From Nocardioides sp. REDSEA-S33_B3 (GTDB taxonomy: Bacteria > Actinomycetota > Actinomycetes > Propionibacteriales > Nocardioidaceae), in assembly GCA_001627335.1 (NCBI GenBank), contig LUPK01000010.1:1-64000 (forward strand): DNA of 64,000 nucleotides, written 5' to 3'. Of the stretch, positions 39,413 to 47,288 are shown one piece after another. The notes under the pieces are model-generated. The model had not been told where the DNA came from. It was given only the letters and a program-made list of their open reading frames with translations, and made no database searches. Both the position numbers and the translations under genes were made by a program. The first letter of the stretch is position 1, and each line of letters starts with the position of its first letter.

Positions 39413-40318
39413 TCAGCCCAGCCGCTCCAGCGCAGCGGCGGCGTCGTCACGGGCGGCGCGCGCCTCGTCGCGCACGGCCTGGGCCTCGTCACGGACCTCC
39501 TCGGCCTCCTCGAGCGCGTCGTCCACGTCGTCGGCGTCGTTCTCCAGGTCGGCCAGCCGTCGCTTGAGCTCGTCGATCTCCGCCTGGAGCTCCAGGGCGC
39601 GCGCCTCGAGCTGCTCGACCTCGGCCTGTGCCTCCTCCCAGGCGGCATCGGCGTCCGCGACCTCGCCCTCCGCCTCGGCGAGGGCCTCCTCCGCAGCGCG
39701 CCTGGCCTTCGCGTCCGCGTCGGGGTCGGGTACGACGCTCAGCACCGGTCGCTCCGCGGGCGGCTCCGCGGGCGCGGGTGCGGCCTCGAACCCGAGTGCG
39801 TCGGGGAGCGCGACGGCCGCGGCCACGTCGACCGCGTCCACCCCGGTGGACGTCAGCGCGGTGACGAGCAGCCCGCTGCGCACCGCCTGCGCGCAGTCGG
39901 CGTCGACCATGGCGGCGGTCAACGTCGCCTCGACCTGGTCGGCGACCGCCTGCGTCACCTTCAGCCCGTGCCGACGGGCGAGACCGCGGGCGGTGGTCGT
40001 GACCGCCGCCGTGAGCTGTCGACGCTGCTTGGTCAGCGCACGGAGCTCCTCGGCCGACATCGAGGCCTGGGCCTCCCGCAGGGCGGAGCCGACCTGCAGG
40101 ACCTGCTCGACCTGCTCGGTCTCGTGCCGCACCAGCAGGTCGACCACCCATGCAGCGGTCGACGGCTTGCGCAACGCCTTGAGCCGCGGGGCGAGGTCGG
40201 TGCCCTTGTGCTGCTTGACGAGCGCGTCGCGCGCTGGGGTGAACTCGGCCAGCGGGAGCCCGTAGAGCCGCTCGGCGAGCCCGAGCAGCTGCTCGGTGAG
40301 GTCGTCGCGCTCAGCCAT
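39413..40318 (-). CDS. Hypothetical coiled-coil protein
   Basis: 301 residues, conserved in appearance among actinobacteria but with no named family known to me. The N-terminal half (GLPLAEFTPARDALVKQHKG, LKALRKPSTAAWVVDLLVRH) is an all-alpha domain that looks like the 'TPARDALVK...KPS.AAW..N' proteins of Streptomyces and Nocardioides. The C-terminal third (~205-301) is a long Glu/Ala/Arg coiled coil (AEEALAEAEGEVADADAAWE...). No signal peptide or span. It lies 12 bases after the MacR-like regulator's stop on the same strand only if read backwards: it starts upstream of nothing else, so it is probably a separate unit or the distal end of the macRS transcript. Confidence 0.75.
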   Translation of the reverse strand: MAERDDLTEQLLGLAERLYGLPLAEFTPARDALVKQHKGTDLAPRLKALRKPSTAAWVVDLLVRHETEQVEQVLQVGSALREAQASMSAEELRALTKQRRQLTAAVTTTARGLARRHGLKVTQAVADQVEATLTAAMVDADCAQAVRSGLLVTALTSTGVDAVDVAAAVALPDALGFEAAPAPAEPPAERPVLSVVPDPDADAKARRAAEEALAEAEGEVADADAAWEEAQAEVEQLEARALELQAEIDELKRRLADLENDADDVDDALEEAEEVRDEAQAVRDEARAARDDAAAALERLG

Positions 40319-40330
40319 GAGGCGAGGTCA

Positions 40331-40996
40331 TCAGGCCGGGCCGTCCGGCTCGTCGAGCCCCTGCTCGATCGCCCACCGGGTCAGCTCGACGCGGTTGTGC
40401 AGCTGCAGCTTGCGCAGGGTGTTCTGCACGTGGTTCTGCACCGTGCGGTGGGAGAGGACGAGTCGCTCGGCGATCTGCTTGTAGGACATCCCCGTGGCGA
40501 CCATCCGCAGCACCTCGGTCTCGCGCTCGGTGAGCTGCGGCCGGTCCGGGTCGTCGGCAGCGGGCTCGGAGAGCCGGCGGTACTCCCCCAGCACCAGGCC
40601 GGCCAGTCCCGGCGTGAAGACCGGGTCCCCGGCTGCCGTGCGGCGCACCGCGTCGATCAGCTGCTCGCGCGAGGCGGACTTGACCAGGTAGCCGGTCGCG
40701 CCCGCCTTCACCGCGGCCAGGACATCCTCCTGCTCGCCGCTGGCCGAGAGGATCAGCACCCGGGCGGACGGGTCGTGGCGCAGCACCGTCTCGGTGACCT
40801 CGACCCCGTTCGGTCCGGGGATCTGCAGGTCCAGGACGACGACCTGCGGGCGAGCTGCGGGGAACCGCGCCACCGCCTGGTGACCGTCGGCGGCCACCGC
40901 CACGACGTCGAAGCCGGCGTCGGCGAGGTCCCGTTCCACGGCGTCGCGCCACATCGGGTGGTCGTCGACCACCATCACGCGCAGCGCCTCGCTCAC
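40331..40996 (-). CDS. macR: NarL/LuxR-type response regulator (MacR-like)
   Basis: 221 residues from the GTG at 40996. Receiver domain: Asp11-Asp12 acidic pocket, phospho-acceptor Asp56 (VVLDLQIPG), Ser/Thr in LILSASGEQ and Lys in GYLVKSAS. The C-terminal LuxR-type helix-turn-helix is LTERETEVLRMVATGMSYKQIAERLVLSHRTVQNHVQNTLRKL (~153-197). The GTG overlaps the stop of the flavin-reductase-like gene (GTGA), which overlaps the kinase gene, so sensor and regulator are one translation-coupled unit. In Streptomyces MacRS affects development and antibiotic production; targets here are unknown. Confidence 0.92.
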   Translation of the reverse strand: MSEALRVMVVDDHPMWRDAVERDLADAGFDVVAVAADGHQAVARFPAARPQVVVLDLQIPGPNGVEVTETVLRHDPSARVLILSASGEQEDVLAAVKAGATGYLVKSASREQLIDAVRRTAAGDPVFTPGLAGLVLGEYRRLSEPAADDPDRPQLTERETEVLRMVATGMSYKQIAERLVLSHRTVQNHVQNTLRKLQLHNRVELTRWAIEQGLDEPDGPA

Positions 40997-41535
40997 GCGT
41001 CGGACCCTAGAGGATGGCCCGGGTGCACCAACGGGAGCCACCGCCCGCGGCGGTGGCCCAGGGCGCCCGAGGCAGGGTCGTCGGCGACCTCGAGGTGCGC
41101 GATGCGGCAGGTGACCTCCGCCGACCAGCCGACCTCGCGCTCGTCGACGAGCTCGACGCCCGCCCAGGTGCCGGCCGTGACCAGTCGCGGCCCCCACGGG
41201 GTGTCCTCGAAGTCGGCCATCCGGAACGGCCCGCCGGGTGCCGGAGCCATGCCGGCGAACGCCTCCCCCAGCGCGCGGTCGCTCCAGGCGAGCACCTGCA
41301 CGACCGCCCGGCCGGTGTCCCGGAGGGTCTCGGTCAGGTCGGCGTCCGGGTCGAGCAGACCGATCACGTGCGAGGGCTCGCCCAGGGCGACCACGAGGGA
41401 GGAGACCGTCAGACCGACCCGGTCGGGCCCCGAGCCGGTGGTCCACAGGGTCACCGCCCCGCCAAGACGTCCGCGGAACCGGCGTACCGGGTCGGGGTGT
41501 GGGTCGGCGAAGGGGTGGGTGTCGTGGATCGTCAC
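40993..41535 (-). CDS. Flavin-reductase-like (FMN-binding split barrel) protein
   Basis: 180 residues from the GTG at 41535 with GGGAGG six bases upstream. FRGRLGGAVTLWTTGSGPDRVGLTVSSLVVALGEPSHVIGLLDPDADL (~20-68) matches the split-barrel flavin reductase family, whose members reduce FMN/FAD with NAD(P)H or bind flavin/heme. FAGMAPAPGGPFRMADFEDTPWGPRLV and LEVADDPAS fit the same fold. It lies between the sensor kinase and response regulator genes with overlaps on both sides, so it may supply a redox or flavin input to that pair; this is inference. Confidence 0.8.
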   Translation of the reverse strand: MTIHDTHPFADPHPDPVRRFRGRLGGAVTLWTTGSGPDRVGLTVSSLVVALGEPSHVIGLLDPDADLTETLRDTGRAVVQVLAWSDRALGEAFAGMAPAPGGPFRMADFEDTPWGPRLVTAGTWAGVELVDEREVGWSAEVTCRIAHLEVADDPASGALGHRRGRWLPLVHPGHPLGSDA

Positions 41536-42599
41536 GGTGCCTCCCGAGGCAGGGTCAGCGTCCACTCGGTGCCCCATGGACCGGTCGCGAGGTCGGCTCG
41601 GCCACCGAGGTCGCGCAGCCGCCCGACGATCGAGCCTGAGACGCCCAGCCGCCCGTCGGCGACCGCCTCGGACAGGCGGCCGTCCACGATGCCGGGACCG
41701 TCGTCGCGCACCGACACCGAGACCTTGTCGGGCAGCGCCTCCAGCAGCACCCACGCCGTGGCGTCCGGCCCGGCGTGCCGCTCGACGTTGTCCAGGCACG
41801 CCCGCAGCGCCGCGACGACCTCGGCCGCCCGGTCGGCGTCGAGCTCGACGGCGTGCCCCGGCAAGGAGACGACCACGCTCATCGACTCCAGCCCGGCCAG
41901 GGCGTCGGACAGGTCCACCCGGGTCGCCGGCCCGCGGGCCGAGACCCGGTCCTGGGCGCGGATCAACGCCCGCAGCGCCTCCTCCTGCTCCCCCGCGGCC
42001 CGCCCGAGCGCCGCGGCCTCTCCCCCGAGCTCGGCGCCGCGGCGCTGCACGAGCGAGAGGACCTGGAGCACCCCGTCGTGGACGGCGCGGGCCAGGCGCG
42101 CCCGCTCGGCCGCGGCCGCCGCCTCGCGCTCGGCACGGTCGCGCTCCACGGCCGCGCGCTGCAAGGACTCCACCAGGTAGCCCACGACGGGCCCACCGAC
42201 GACCAGCAGGAAGATGTTGCCGTAGGTCCCCTGGGTCACGTCGTCGCGGATGAGCAGGTCCGTGCCGCCGACCAGCAGCCCGGCGAGGAGGCCGCCACGC
42301 CACCCCGCCCGCGCGGCCCAGGCCAGCATCGGCGACATCACCCAGAAGCCGGCCAGCGTGGCGTCGAACCCCTCCGGCTTCGCGACGGGGGTCAGCACCA
42401 GCGCCACGAGCGCGACGGCGAGGTCCACGGCGAGCAGCCGCCAGGTGCGACGGGACGCGTCGGCGTACGCCCAGGTGACCAGCAACGACCACGCGACGAG
42501 ACCGGCCACGACGACGCCACCCAGCGCGGGGCGGACCATCTCGTCGGCGGTGTAGAGCCCGACGCCGAGGGTGTTGGCGACCAGGACCAGTCGTAGCAC
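41532..42599 (-). CDS. macS: MacS-family sensor histidine kinase (start probably further upstream)
   Basis: 355 residues from the GTG at 42599. An N-terminal DUF5931-like multispan region (four to five spans to ~140) is followed by a coiled linker, dimerisation/phospho-acceptor segment RAVHDGVLQVLSLVQRRG (His174), and an ATPase domain with ACLDNVERHAG (N-box), DDGPGI and GSIVGRLRDLGG. The open frame runs upstream to encode EDRLFRALAVLR, which looks like conserved family sequence, but contains no ATG, GTG or TTG. CTG at 42677 overlaps the plsC stop (CTGA) and would give 381 residues. The partner regulator is encoded two genes downstream. Confidence 0.88.
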   Translation of the reverse strand: MLRLVLVANTLGVGLYTADEMVRPALGGVVVAGLVAWSLLVTWAYADASRRTWRLLAVDLAVALVALVLTPVAKPEGFDATLAGFWVMSPMLAWAARAGWRGGLLAGLLVGGTDLLIRDDVTQGTYGNIFLLVVGGPVVGYLVESLQRAAVERDRAEREAAAAAERARLARAVHDGVLQVLSLVQRRGAELGGEAAALGRAAGEQEEALRALIRAQDRVSARGPATRVDLSDALAGLESMSVVVSLPGHAVELDADRAAEVVAALRACLDNVERHAGPDATAWVLLEALPDKVSVSVRDDGPGIVDGRLSEAVADGRLGVSGSIVGRLRDLGGRADLATGPWGTEWTLTLPREAP

Positions 42600-42673
42600 C
42601 GCCAGGGCGCGGAAGAGCCGGTCCTCGACGACGCGGGCCGCCGGGTCCGACCCGGTCCCCGCGGGCGCGGCGG

Positions 42674-43408
42674 TCAGGACGCCTTCCGCTCCCCGTCAGC
42701 GGGGGCCGGCTGGGCTGCCTGGGCGGCCTCGCTCTTGGAGAGCTCCTTGGCGCGGGTGGCGTACATGTCGACGTACTCCTGGCCGGAGAGCCGCATGATC
42801 TCGTACATGATCTCGTCGGTGATCGAGCGCAGGATGTAGCGGTCGTTCTCCAGGCCCTCGTAGCGCGAGAAGTCCAGCGGCTTGCCGAAGCGCACCACCG
42901 GGCGGGTGAACGAACCGAACTTCTTGCCCGGCGGCGCCACCACGTCGGTGCCGACGACGGCGACCGGGATCACCGGCACGCCGGTCTCGAGCGCGAGCCG
43001 GGCGACGCCGGTCTTGCCGCGGTAGAGCTTCCCGTCGTGGCTGCGCGTGCCCTCGGGGTAGATGCCGAACAGCCCGCCCTCACCGAGGACCCGCTTGGCC
43101 GAGAGCAGTGCTCCGGCAGCGGCGTCGGCACCCGAGCGGTCGATGGGGACCTGGCCCGAGCCGGAGAAGAAGGTCTTCTGCAGCCAGCCCTTGAGGCCCT
43201 TGCCCGTGAAGTACTCCGCCTTGGCGACGAAGGTGACGCGACGGGGCAGCGTGAGCGGCATGAACAGCCAGTCGGCGTAGGAGAGGTGGTTGCTCGCGAG
43301 GATCGCGGGACCCTCCGCGGGCACGTGCTCGGCACCCTCGGTCTGCGGGCGGAAGACGACGCGCAGCAGTGGACCGAGGGCGATCCACTTCAGGAACCAG
43401 TAGAACAC
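42674..43408 (-). CDS. plsC: 1-acyl-sn-glycerol-3-phosphate acyltransferase (PlsC family)
   Basis: Makes phosphatidic acid by acylating lysophosphatidic acid at the inner membrane face. 244 residues. The N-terminal amphipathic/hydrophobic segment (MFYWFLKWIALGPLLRVVF) anchors it. Catalytic HX4D is NHLSYAD (His41, Asp46); the substrate motif is YPEGTRS (PEGTR 118-122); VPVIPVAVVGTD follows. The C-terminus is an Ala/Pro-rich tail. GTG start at 43408 lies 35 bases from the divergent esterase start, so the two promoters must overlap. The macS frame begins at or just after its stop. Confidence 0.93.
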   Translation of the reverse strand: MFYWFLKWIALGPLLRVVFRPQTEGAEHVPAEGPAILASNHLSYADWLFMPLTLPRRVTFVAKAEYFTGKGLKGWLQKTFFSGSGQVPIDRSGADAAAGALLSAKRVLGEGGLFGIYPEGTRSHDGKLYRGKTGVARLALETGVPVIPVAVVGTDVVAPPGKKFGSFTRPVVRFGKPLDFSRYEGLENDRYILRSITDEIMYEIMRLSGQEYVDMYATRAKELSKSEAAQAAQPAPADGERKAS

Positions 43409-43443
43409 CCCACCACCCTATTCCAATGCGGCAGGATCGCGGC

Positions 43444-44214
43444 ATGACCGCCGCGCCCCTGCACCCCCTGGCCAGCCCGCTCGCGACCGACGCCGACCCC
43501 TCCGCCACCGGCGGACGACGGATCGGGGTGCTCCTGAGCCACGGCTTCACCGGGCAGCCGGCGTCGATGAAGCCGTGGGCCGAGGCGCTGGCCGAGAAGG
43601 GGTACGCCGTCGAGGTGCCGCGGCTCCCCGGCCACGGCACCACCTGGCAGGACCTCAACACCCGCACGTGGGACGACTGGTACGCCGAGCTGCGCGCGGC
43701 CCACGACCGACTCGCCGCCCGGACCGACGCCGTCGTCGCCGCCGGTCTGTCCATGGGTGGCGCCCTCGTGCTGCGCCTGGCGGCCGACACCCCTTCCCTG
43801 TCCGGCGTCGTGGTCGTCAACCCGGCCGTCGCCACGAAGCGTCTGGACGTGAAGCTGCTGCCGGTGCTCAAGCACGTCGTGCCGTCCTTCCCCGGCATCG
43901 CCAACGACATCAAGAAGCCCGGTGTCGAGGAGCACGGCTACACCCGCACCCCGCTCAAGGCGGCGCACTCGATGATGCGGGCCTGGGGTCCGCTGGTCGC
44001 CGACCTGCCGCGCATCAAGGTGCCGCTGCTCTACCTCCGCTCGACCGTCGACCACGTCGTCGACGAGGCGTCCGAGCCGATCATCACCGGCGGCGTGTCG
44101 GGTGAGGTCAGCGTCGTGCGACTGCCCGAGAGCTACCACGTCGCCACCCTCGACAACGACCTCCAGACCATCGTGGAGGAGTCGGCCGCTTTCGTCGCAC
44201 GGGTGACCTCGTAG
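43444..44214 (+). CDS. Alpha/beta hydrolase, carboxylesterase/monoacylglycerol lipase type
   Basis: 256 residues. SHGFTGQPASMKPWAEALAEKGY (~32-54, oxyanion HGFTG) and LPGHGTTWQDL mark the Est30-like carboxylesterase family. The catalytic triad is visible: Ser103 in GLSMGG, Asp203 in STVDHVVD and His232 in SYHVATLD. No signal peptide, so it acts in the cytoplasm; it could hydrolyse monoacylglycerols or other short esters. It is divergent from plsC with a 35-base gap, which links it loosely to lipid turnover. ATG at 43444 is chosen over an upstream in-frame start that overlaps plsC. Confidence 0.92.
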   Translation: MTAAPLHPLASPLATDADPSATGGRRIGVLLSHGFTGQPASMKPWAEALAEKGYAVEVPRLPGHGTTWQDLNTRTWDDWYAELRAAHDRLAARTDAVVAAGLSMGGALVLRLAADTPSLSGVVVVNPAVATKRLDVKLLPVLKHVVPSFPGIANDIKKPGVEEHGYTRTPLKAAHSMMRAWGPLVADLPRIKVPLLYLRSTVDHVVDEASEPIITGGVSGEVSVVRLPESYHVATLDNDLQTIVEESAAFVARVTS

Positions 44215-44224
44215 GCTCTTGCCC

Positions 44225-44677
44225 GTGCAGCGCGAGGGAGACGACGAGGCCTGGCGGTCGATCGTCGAGAACTTCGGGGAGCGGGCCGAGCTCGACGACG
44301 AGCCCGACCCCGGGCCGAGCACGCCCGCCGAGCAGCAGTCCCGGACGGATGCCTACGGCTGGGCCGTGGCCCCGGAGCCGGAGCCGGACGAGCCCGCCGA
44401 GCTGGCCGAGCCGACACGGGCGTACGGCGAGGACGAGGACACCTACGTCCCGCCCGAGCCACCGCCACTGCCGGTCCCCGAGCCCGACCGCGGCATCGCC
44501 TGGGCCGGTGTCGTCGGAGCGCCCCTCCTCCTGCTCGTCTCCCTGCTCTTCAGCATCGGGCTGCCCTCGTGGGTGGGCTACCTCATGGTGGCGTGGTTCG
44601 TGGGCGGGTTCTGCTACCTCGTCGCCCGGATGCCCAAGGAGCCCCGCGACCCCTGGGACGACGGCTCCCGGGTCTGA
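44225..44677 (+). CDS. Hypothetical protein with acidic N-terminus and two spans
   Basis: 150 residues from the GTG at 44225 (VQREGDDEAWRSIVENFGER), ten bases after the esterase stop. The first ~95 residues are acidic and Pro-rich (EPEPDEPAELAEP, YVPPEPPPLPVPEPD), then two spans (GVVGAPLLLLVSLLFSIGLP and GYLMVAWFVGGFCYLVARMP) and a short acidic end. Proteins beginning with the same 'REGDDEAWRSIVENFG' pattern occur in this position in other actinobacteria. Function unknown; cytoplasmic disordered region plus membrane hairpin topology is predicted. Confidence 0.82.
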   Translation: MQREGDDEAWRSIVENFGERAELDDEPDPGPSTPAEQQSRTDAYGWAVAPEPEPDEPAELAEPTRAYGEDEDTYVPPEPPPLPVPEPDRGIAWAGVVGAPLLLLVSLLFSIGLPSWVGYLMVAWFVGGFCYLVARMPKEPRDPWDDGSRV

Positions 44678-44692
44678 CCGGGCACCTGCCAC

Positions 44693-44861
44693 CTAGTGCC
44701 GCGTCCCAGAAGTTCTTGGGCGCTTCGCGCCCCCCATGGCACGCACCTCGCTGCGTTGCCGACGCTTGCGAGAGGAACGGCTATGGCTGCGCGCCGGCGC
44801 CTGGCGATGCACGCCCCCTGAGGATGCCAACCGTTCAACAACTTCCGAGACGCGACACTAG
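44693..44861. mobile_element. MITE-like element with ~22-base terminal inverted repeats
   Basis: Left end CTAGTGCCGCGTCCCAGAAG (44693 onward, 22 bases) is the reverse complement of the right end AACTTCCGAGACGCGACACTAG (44840-44861) except for three mismatches. The ~169-base element has no coding capacity; it contains a small hairpin GGGCGC-TTC-GCGCCC and patchy lower-GC words (aacggctatggctgcg). It fills the whole gap between the two convergent genes and supplies the stop codon (TAG) of the ROK kinase gene to its right. No clear target-site duplication is visible. Confidence 0.72.
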
Positions 44862-45862
44862 CGGGTGCGGCGCGGGCGACGCGACCGTGCCCGGCGCGGT
44901 CGGGCTCCCCTGCCGAGCCCGTCCCGCACCATGCTGGCGGCGCCGACCGCACCGGCCTCGGGGCCGTGGGCGGCACGGATGACCGGCGGGACCACGCGAT
45001 CGGCGGCGCCGACGAGGGAACGAGCCAGCTCGGCGCGCGCCGGCTCCAGGAGCAGGTCGCCCGCGGCGGAGACTCCCCCACCGACCACGACCACCTCGGG
45101 GTCGAAGGCCGCTACCAGGTTGGCCACGCCGGTCCCGAGCCAGCGGCCGACCGAGGCGAAGGCCTGCAGCGCGACCTGGTCGCCCTGCGCGGCCGCCTCG
45201 GTCACCATCGGCCCGTCCACCAGCGCGGGGTCGCCGTCGGCCAGGTCGAGCAGCACCCCGCCCGCCCCGGGCGACTCCAGCGCGGCGCGCGCCAACCGGA
45301 CCAGCGCGTTGCCCGAGGAGTACTGCTCCCAGCAGCCGCGGCCGCCGCACTCGCAGTCGCGTCCGTCCGGCACGACCTGCATGTGCCCGAACTCGCCGGC
45401 CATCCCGTTGCGCCCTCGGTGCAGCTGTCGTCCGAGGACCACCGCACCGCCGATGCCGGTGCCGAGGGTGACGACCAGCGCGTCACGCGCACCGACCGCA
45501 GCGCCGTACGCCGTCTCCGCCCGAGCCGCGCAGTTGGCGTCGTTGTCGAGGAAGACCGGCACCTGCCAGCGCTCGGTGAGCCGGGCGCGGACCTGCTCAC
45601 CGTGCCAGGGCAGGTGCGGGGCGAACATGACCCTCTCCCCCGCGGCGTCGACGAACCCGGCGGCCGCGAGCCCGACGCCCGCCACCCGGCGACCTGCGGC
45701 CACCTCCTCCACGGCCTGGGTCAGTGCGTCCTCGACGAGCTCCACCTCGACCCGCCGGCCCGGCGTCATGCGACGAGCCACCTGCAGCACCTCGCCCTCC
45801 GCGGAGACCTCCGCGGCGACGACCTTGGTGCCACCGACGTCCACACCGATGACCACCGACAT
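44858..45862 (-). CDS. ROK-family sugar kinase (second glucokinase-like copy)
   Basis: 334 residues. N-terminal phosphate loop VIGVDVGGTKVVAAEV; catalytic region FLDNDANCAARAE (Asp ~107); TLGTGIGGAVVLG; ROK zinc motif GHMQVVPDGRDCECGGRGCWEQYSSG (~158-184, Cys-x-Cys-x4-Cys) and ATP-site VVVVGGGVSAAGDLLLEPAR. The C-terminal ~20 residues are a run of Arg/Ala/Pro (RARSRRPRRTR) ending inside the terminal repeat of the MITE-like element, so the native 3' end may have been altered. It starts 14 bases after the other ROK gene, as the last gene of the operon. Substrate glucose or N-acetylated sugars cannot be told apart. Confidence 0.9.
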   Translation of the reverse strand: MSVVIGVDVGGTKVVAAEVSAEGEVLQVARRMTPGRRVEVELVEDALTQAVEEVAAGRRVAGVGLAAAGFVDAAGERVMFAPHLPWHGEQVRARLTERWQVPVFLDNDANCAARAETAYGAAVGARDALVVTLGTGIGGAVVLGRQLHRGRNGMAGEFGHMQVVPDGRDCECGGRGCWEQYSSGNALVRLARAALESPGAGGVLLDLADGDPALVDGPMVTEAAAQGDQVALQAFASVGRWLGTGVANLVAAFDPEVVVVGGGVSAAGDLLLEPARAELARSLVGAADRVVPPVIRAAHGPEAGAVGAASMVRDGLGRGARPRRARSRRPRRTR

Positions 45863-45876
45863 CTCAGGGGCCCCGG

Positions 45877-46818
45877 TCAGCGCCGGGCCAGGTCGGCAGC
45901 GCCGATGAGGCCGGCGCGGTTGCCGAGGCGGGCCTTGCGGATCTCGAGGCTGGGACGGTGTCCGCGGCCGGTCAGCTGCGCCGCGAAGGCCTGACGCACC
46001 GGCTGCAGGAGGAGGTCGCCCGCCTCGCTCACGCCGCCGCCGATGACGCAGACGGCAGGGTCGAGGATCGCGGCGAGGGAGGCGATGCCCTCGCCCAGCC
46101 AGCGACCCAGGGTGGCGAGCTGCTCGACCGAGAACGGGTCACCGGCACGGGCGGCCTCGGTGATCAGTGGACCGGTGATCCGGTCGACGTCGCCATCGGC
46201 GAGGTCGAGCAGGCGTCGAGCCAGCAACGAGCCCCCGCGGGCCTCGGACCGCGCCTCGCGCACCATCGCCGACCCGGAGGCGTACTGCTCCCAGCAGCCG
46301 TGGTTGCCGCAACCGCACAGCACCCCGCCGGGCACGACCCGCATGTGGCCGATCTCGGCACCGACGCCGAACGCCCCCCGGTAGAGCGAACCGTCGAGGA
46401 CGAGACCGCCGCCCACGCCCGTGCCCACGGTGACCAGCAGCAGGTCGTCCACGTCCGCCCCGGCCCCGAAGCGGAACTCCCCCCACGCCGCGACGTTCGC
46501 GTCGTTCTCGATCACGACCGGGAGGCCGAGGTCGCGCTCCAGCTCGGCCCGCAGCGCCACGTCGCGCCAGGCGATGTTGGGGGCGAACATGACCGTGGAG
46601 CGGCTCTTGTCGACGTACCCGGCCGCGCCCACGCCCACGGCGCTGACGTCGTGCTCGGCGGCCAGCCTGCGCACGAGGTCGCAGACCGCGCGCTCGATGG
46701 CCTCCTCGTCGGTGGCCGGGGACTCCACGCGCAGCTCGGCCAGGATCGCGCCGTCCTCGTCCACGACACCGCCGAGGATCTTGGTGCCGCCGATGTCGAT
46801 GCCGCAGGTCAGGCTCAC
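45877..46818 (-). CDS. glkA: Glucokinase, ROK family (GlkA-like)
   Basis: 313 residues, the length of Streptomyces GlkA (the glucokinase involved in carbon catabolite repression). TCGIDIGGTKILGGVVDEDG at the start, MFAPNIAWRDVALR, VIENDANVAAWGEFRFGAG (catalytic Asp), TVGTGVGGGLVLDG, the ROK zinc motif GHMRVVPGGVLCGCGNHGCWEQYASG and VCVIGGGVSEAGDLLLQPVR. GTG at 46818 overlaps the DUF5304 stop by four bases, an arrangement matching the conserved DUF5304-glkA pair in Streptomyces. It and the next gene are ~45% alike by eye, suggesting a duplication. Confidence 0.92.
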   Translation of the reverse strand: MSLTCGIDIGGTKILGGVVDEDGAILAELRVESPATDEEAIERAVCDLVRRLAAEHDVSAVGVGAAGYVDKSRSTVMFAPNIAWRDVALRAELERDLGLPVVIENDANVAAWGEFRFGAGADVDDLLLVTVGTGVGGGLVLDGSLYRGAFGVGAEIGHMRVVPGGVLCGCGNHGCWEQYASGSAMVREARSEARGGSLLARRLLDLADGDVDRITGPLITEAARAGDPFSVEQLATLGRWLGEGIASLAAILDPAVCVIGGGVSEAGDLLLQPVRQAFAAQLTGRGHRPSLEIRKARLGNRAGLIGAADLARR

Positions 46819-47288
46819 GCGTCGGTCTCTCTGTCGGTAGGTGTGTCGGTGTGCGGGTCGTCCCACGCGCCGTCGTCGTCGAGGTCGATGTGCTCCACGC
46901 CCTGGCGGCGCTCCTCGGTGCCGCCCTGCTGGGCCGCCATGACCCCGGCGGCCGCCTGCAGCAGCGAGGTCGCCGCCGTGGTGAGGTGCGCGCGCACCTC
47001 CGGGCTCATCTGGCGCACCACGTGGATCGTGCGGCACACCGGGCAGTAGCGGCACTCCGGGCTGCCGTTGGCCAGGTTCTCGCGGAGGTTCTCGTCGAGG
47101 TGCTCGTGCACCTGCGCGGCGGTGTGGGCGGCGTGCTCGGCGATGCCCGAGACGCCCTGGGCCCAGTCCTGACCCTGGTCCTTGGCCCAGTCCGAGAGCG
47201 CCCCGAAGAGCTTGGCCGCCTCCTCGGCGACGCTCCCGACGTCCTCGGGCCCGTGCTCCCCCGGTCCCGGGGGCGGTTGCTCGCTCAT
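46815..47288 (-). CDS. DUF5304 family protein
   Basis: 157 residues. SEEAAKLFGALSDWAKDQG-type helix (VAEEAAKLFGALSDWAKDQGQ without the leading Ser, ~20-40), an amphipathic middle (HTAAQVHEHL), a Cys cluster ECRYCPVCRTIHVVRQMSPEVRAHL (~77-101) that probably binds zinc, a helix LTTAATSLLQAAAGVMAAQ and an acidic tail (HIDLDDDGAWDD). Widely found just upstream of glkA in actinobacteria; role unknown. Both ends overlap neighbours (ATGA with the ArsA-like gene, GTGA with glkA), so it is translated with them. Confidence 0.9.
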   Translation of the reverse strand: MSEQPPPGPGEHGPEDVGSVAEEAAKLFGALSDWAKDQGQDWAQGVSGIAEHAAHTAAQVHEHLDENLRENLANGSPECRYCPVCRTIHVVRQMSPEVRAHLTTAATSLLQAAAGVMAAQQGGTEERRQGVEHIDLDDDGAWDDPHTDTPTDRETDA

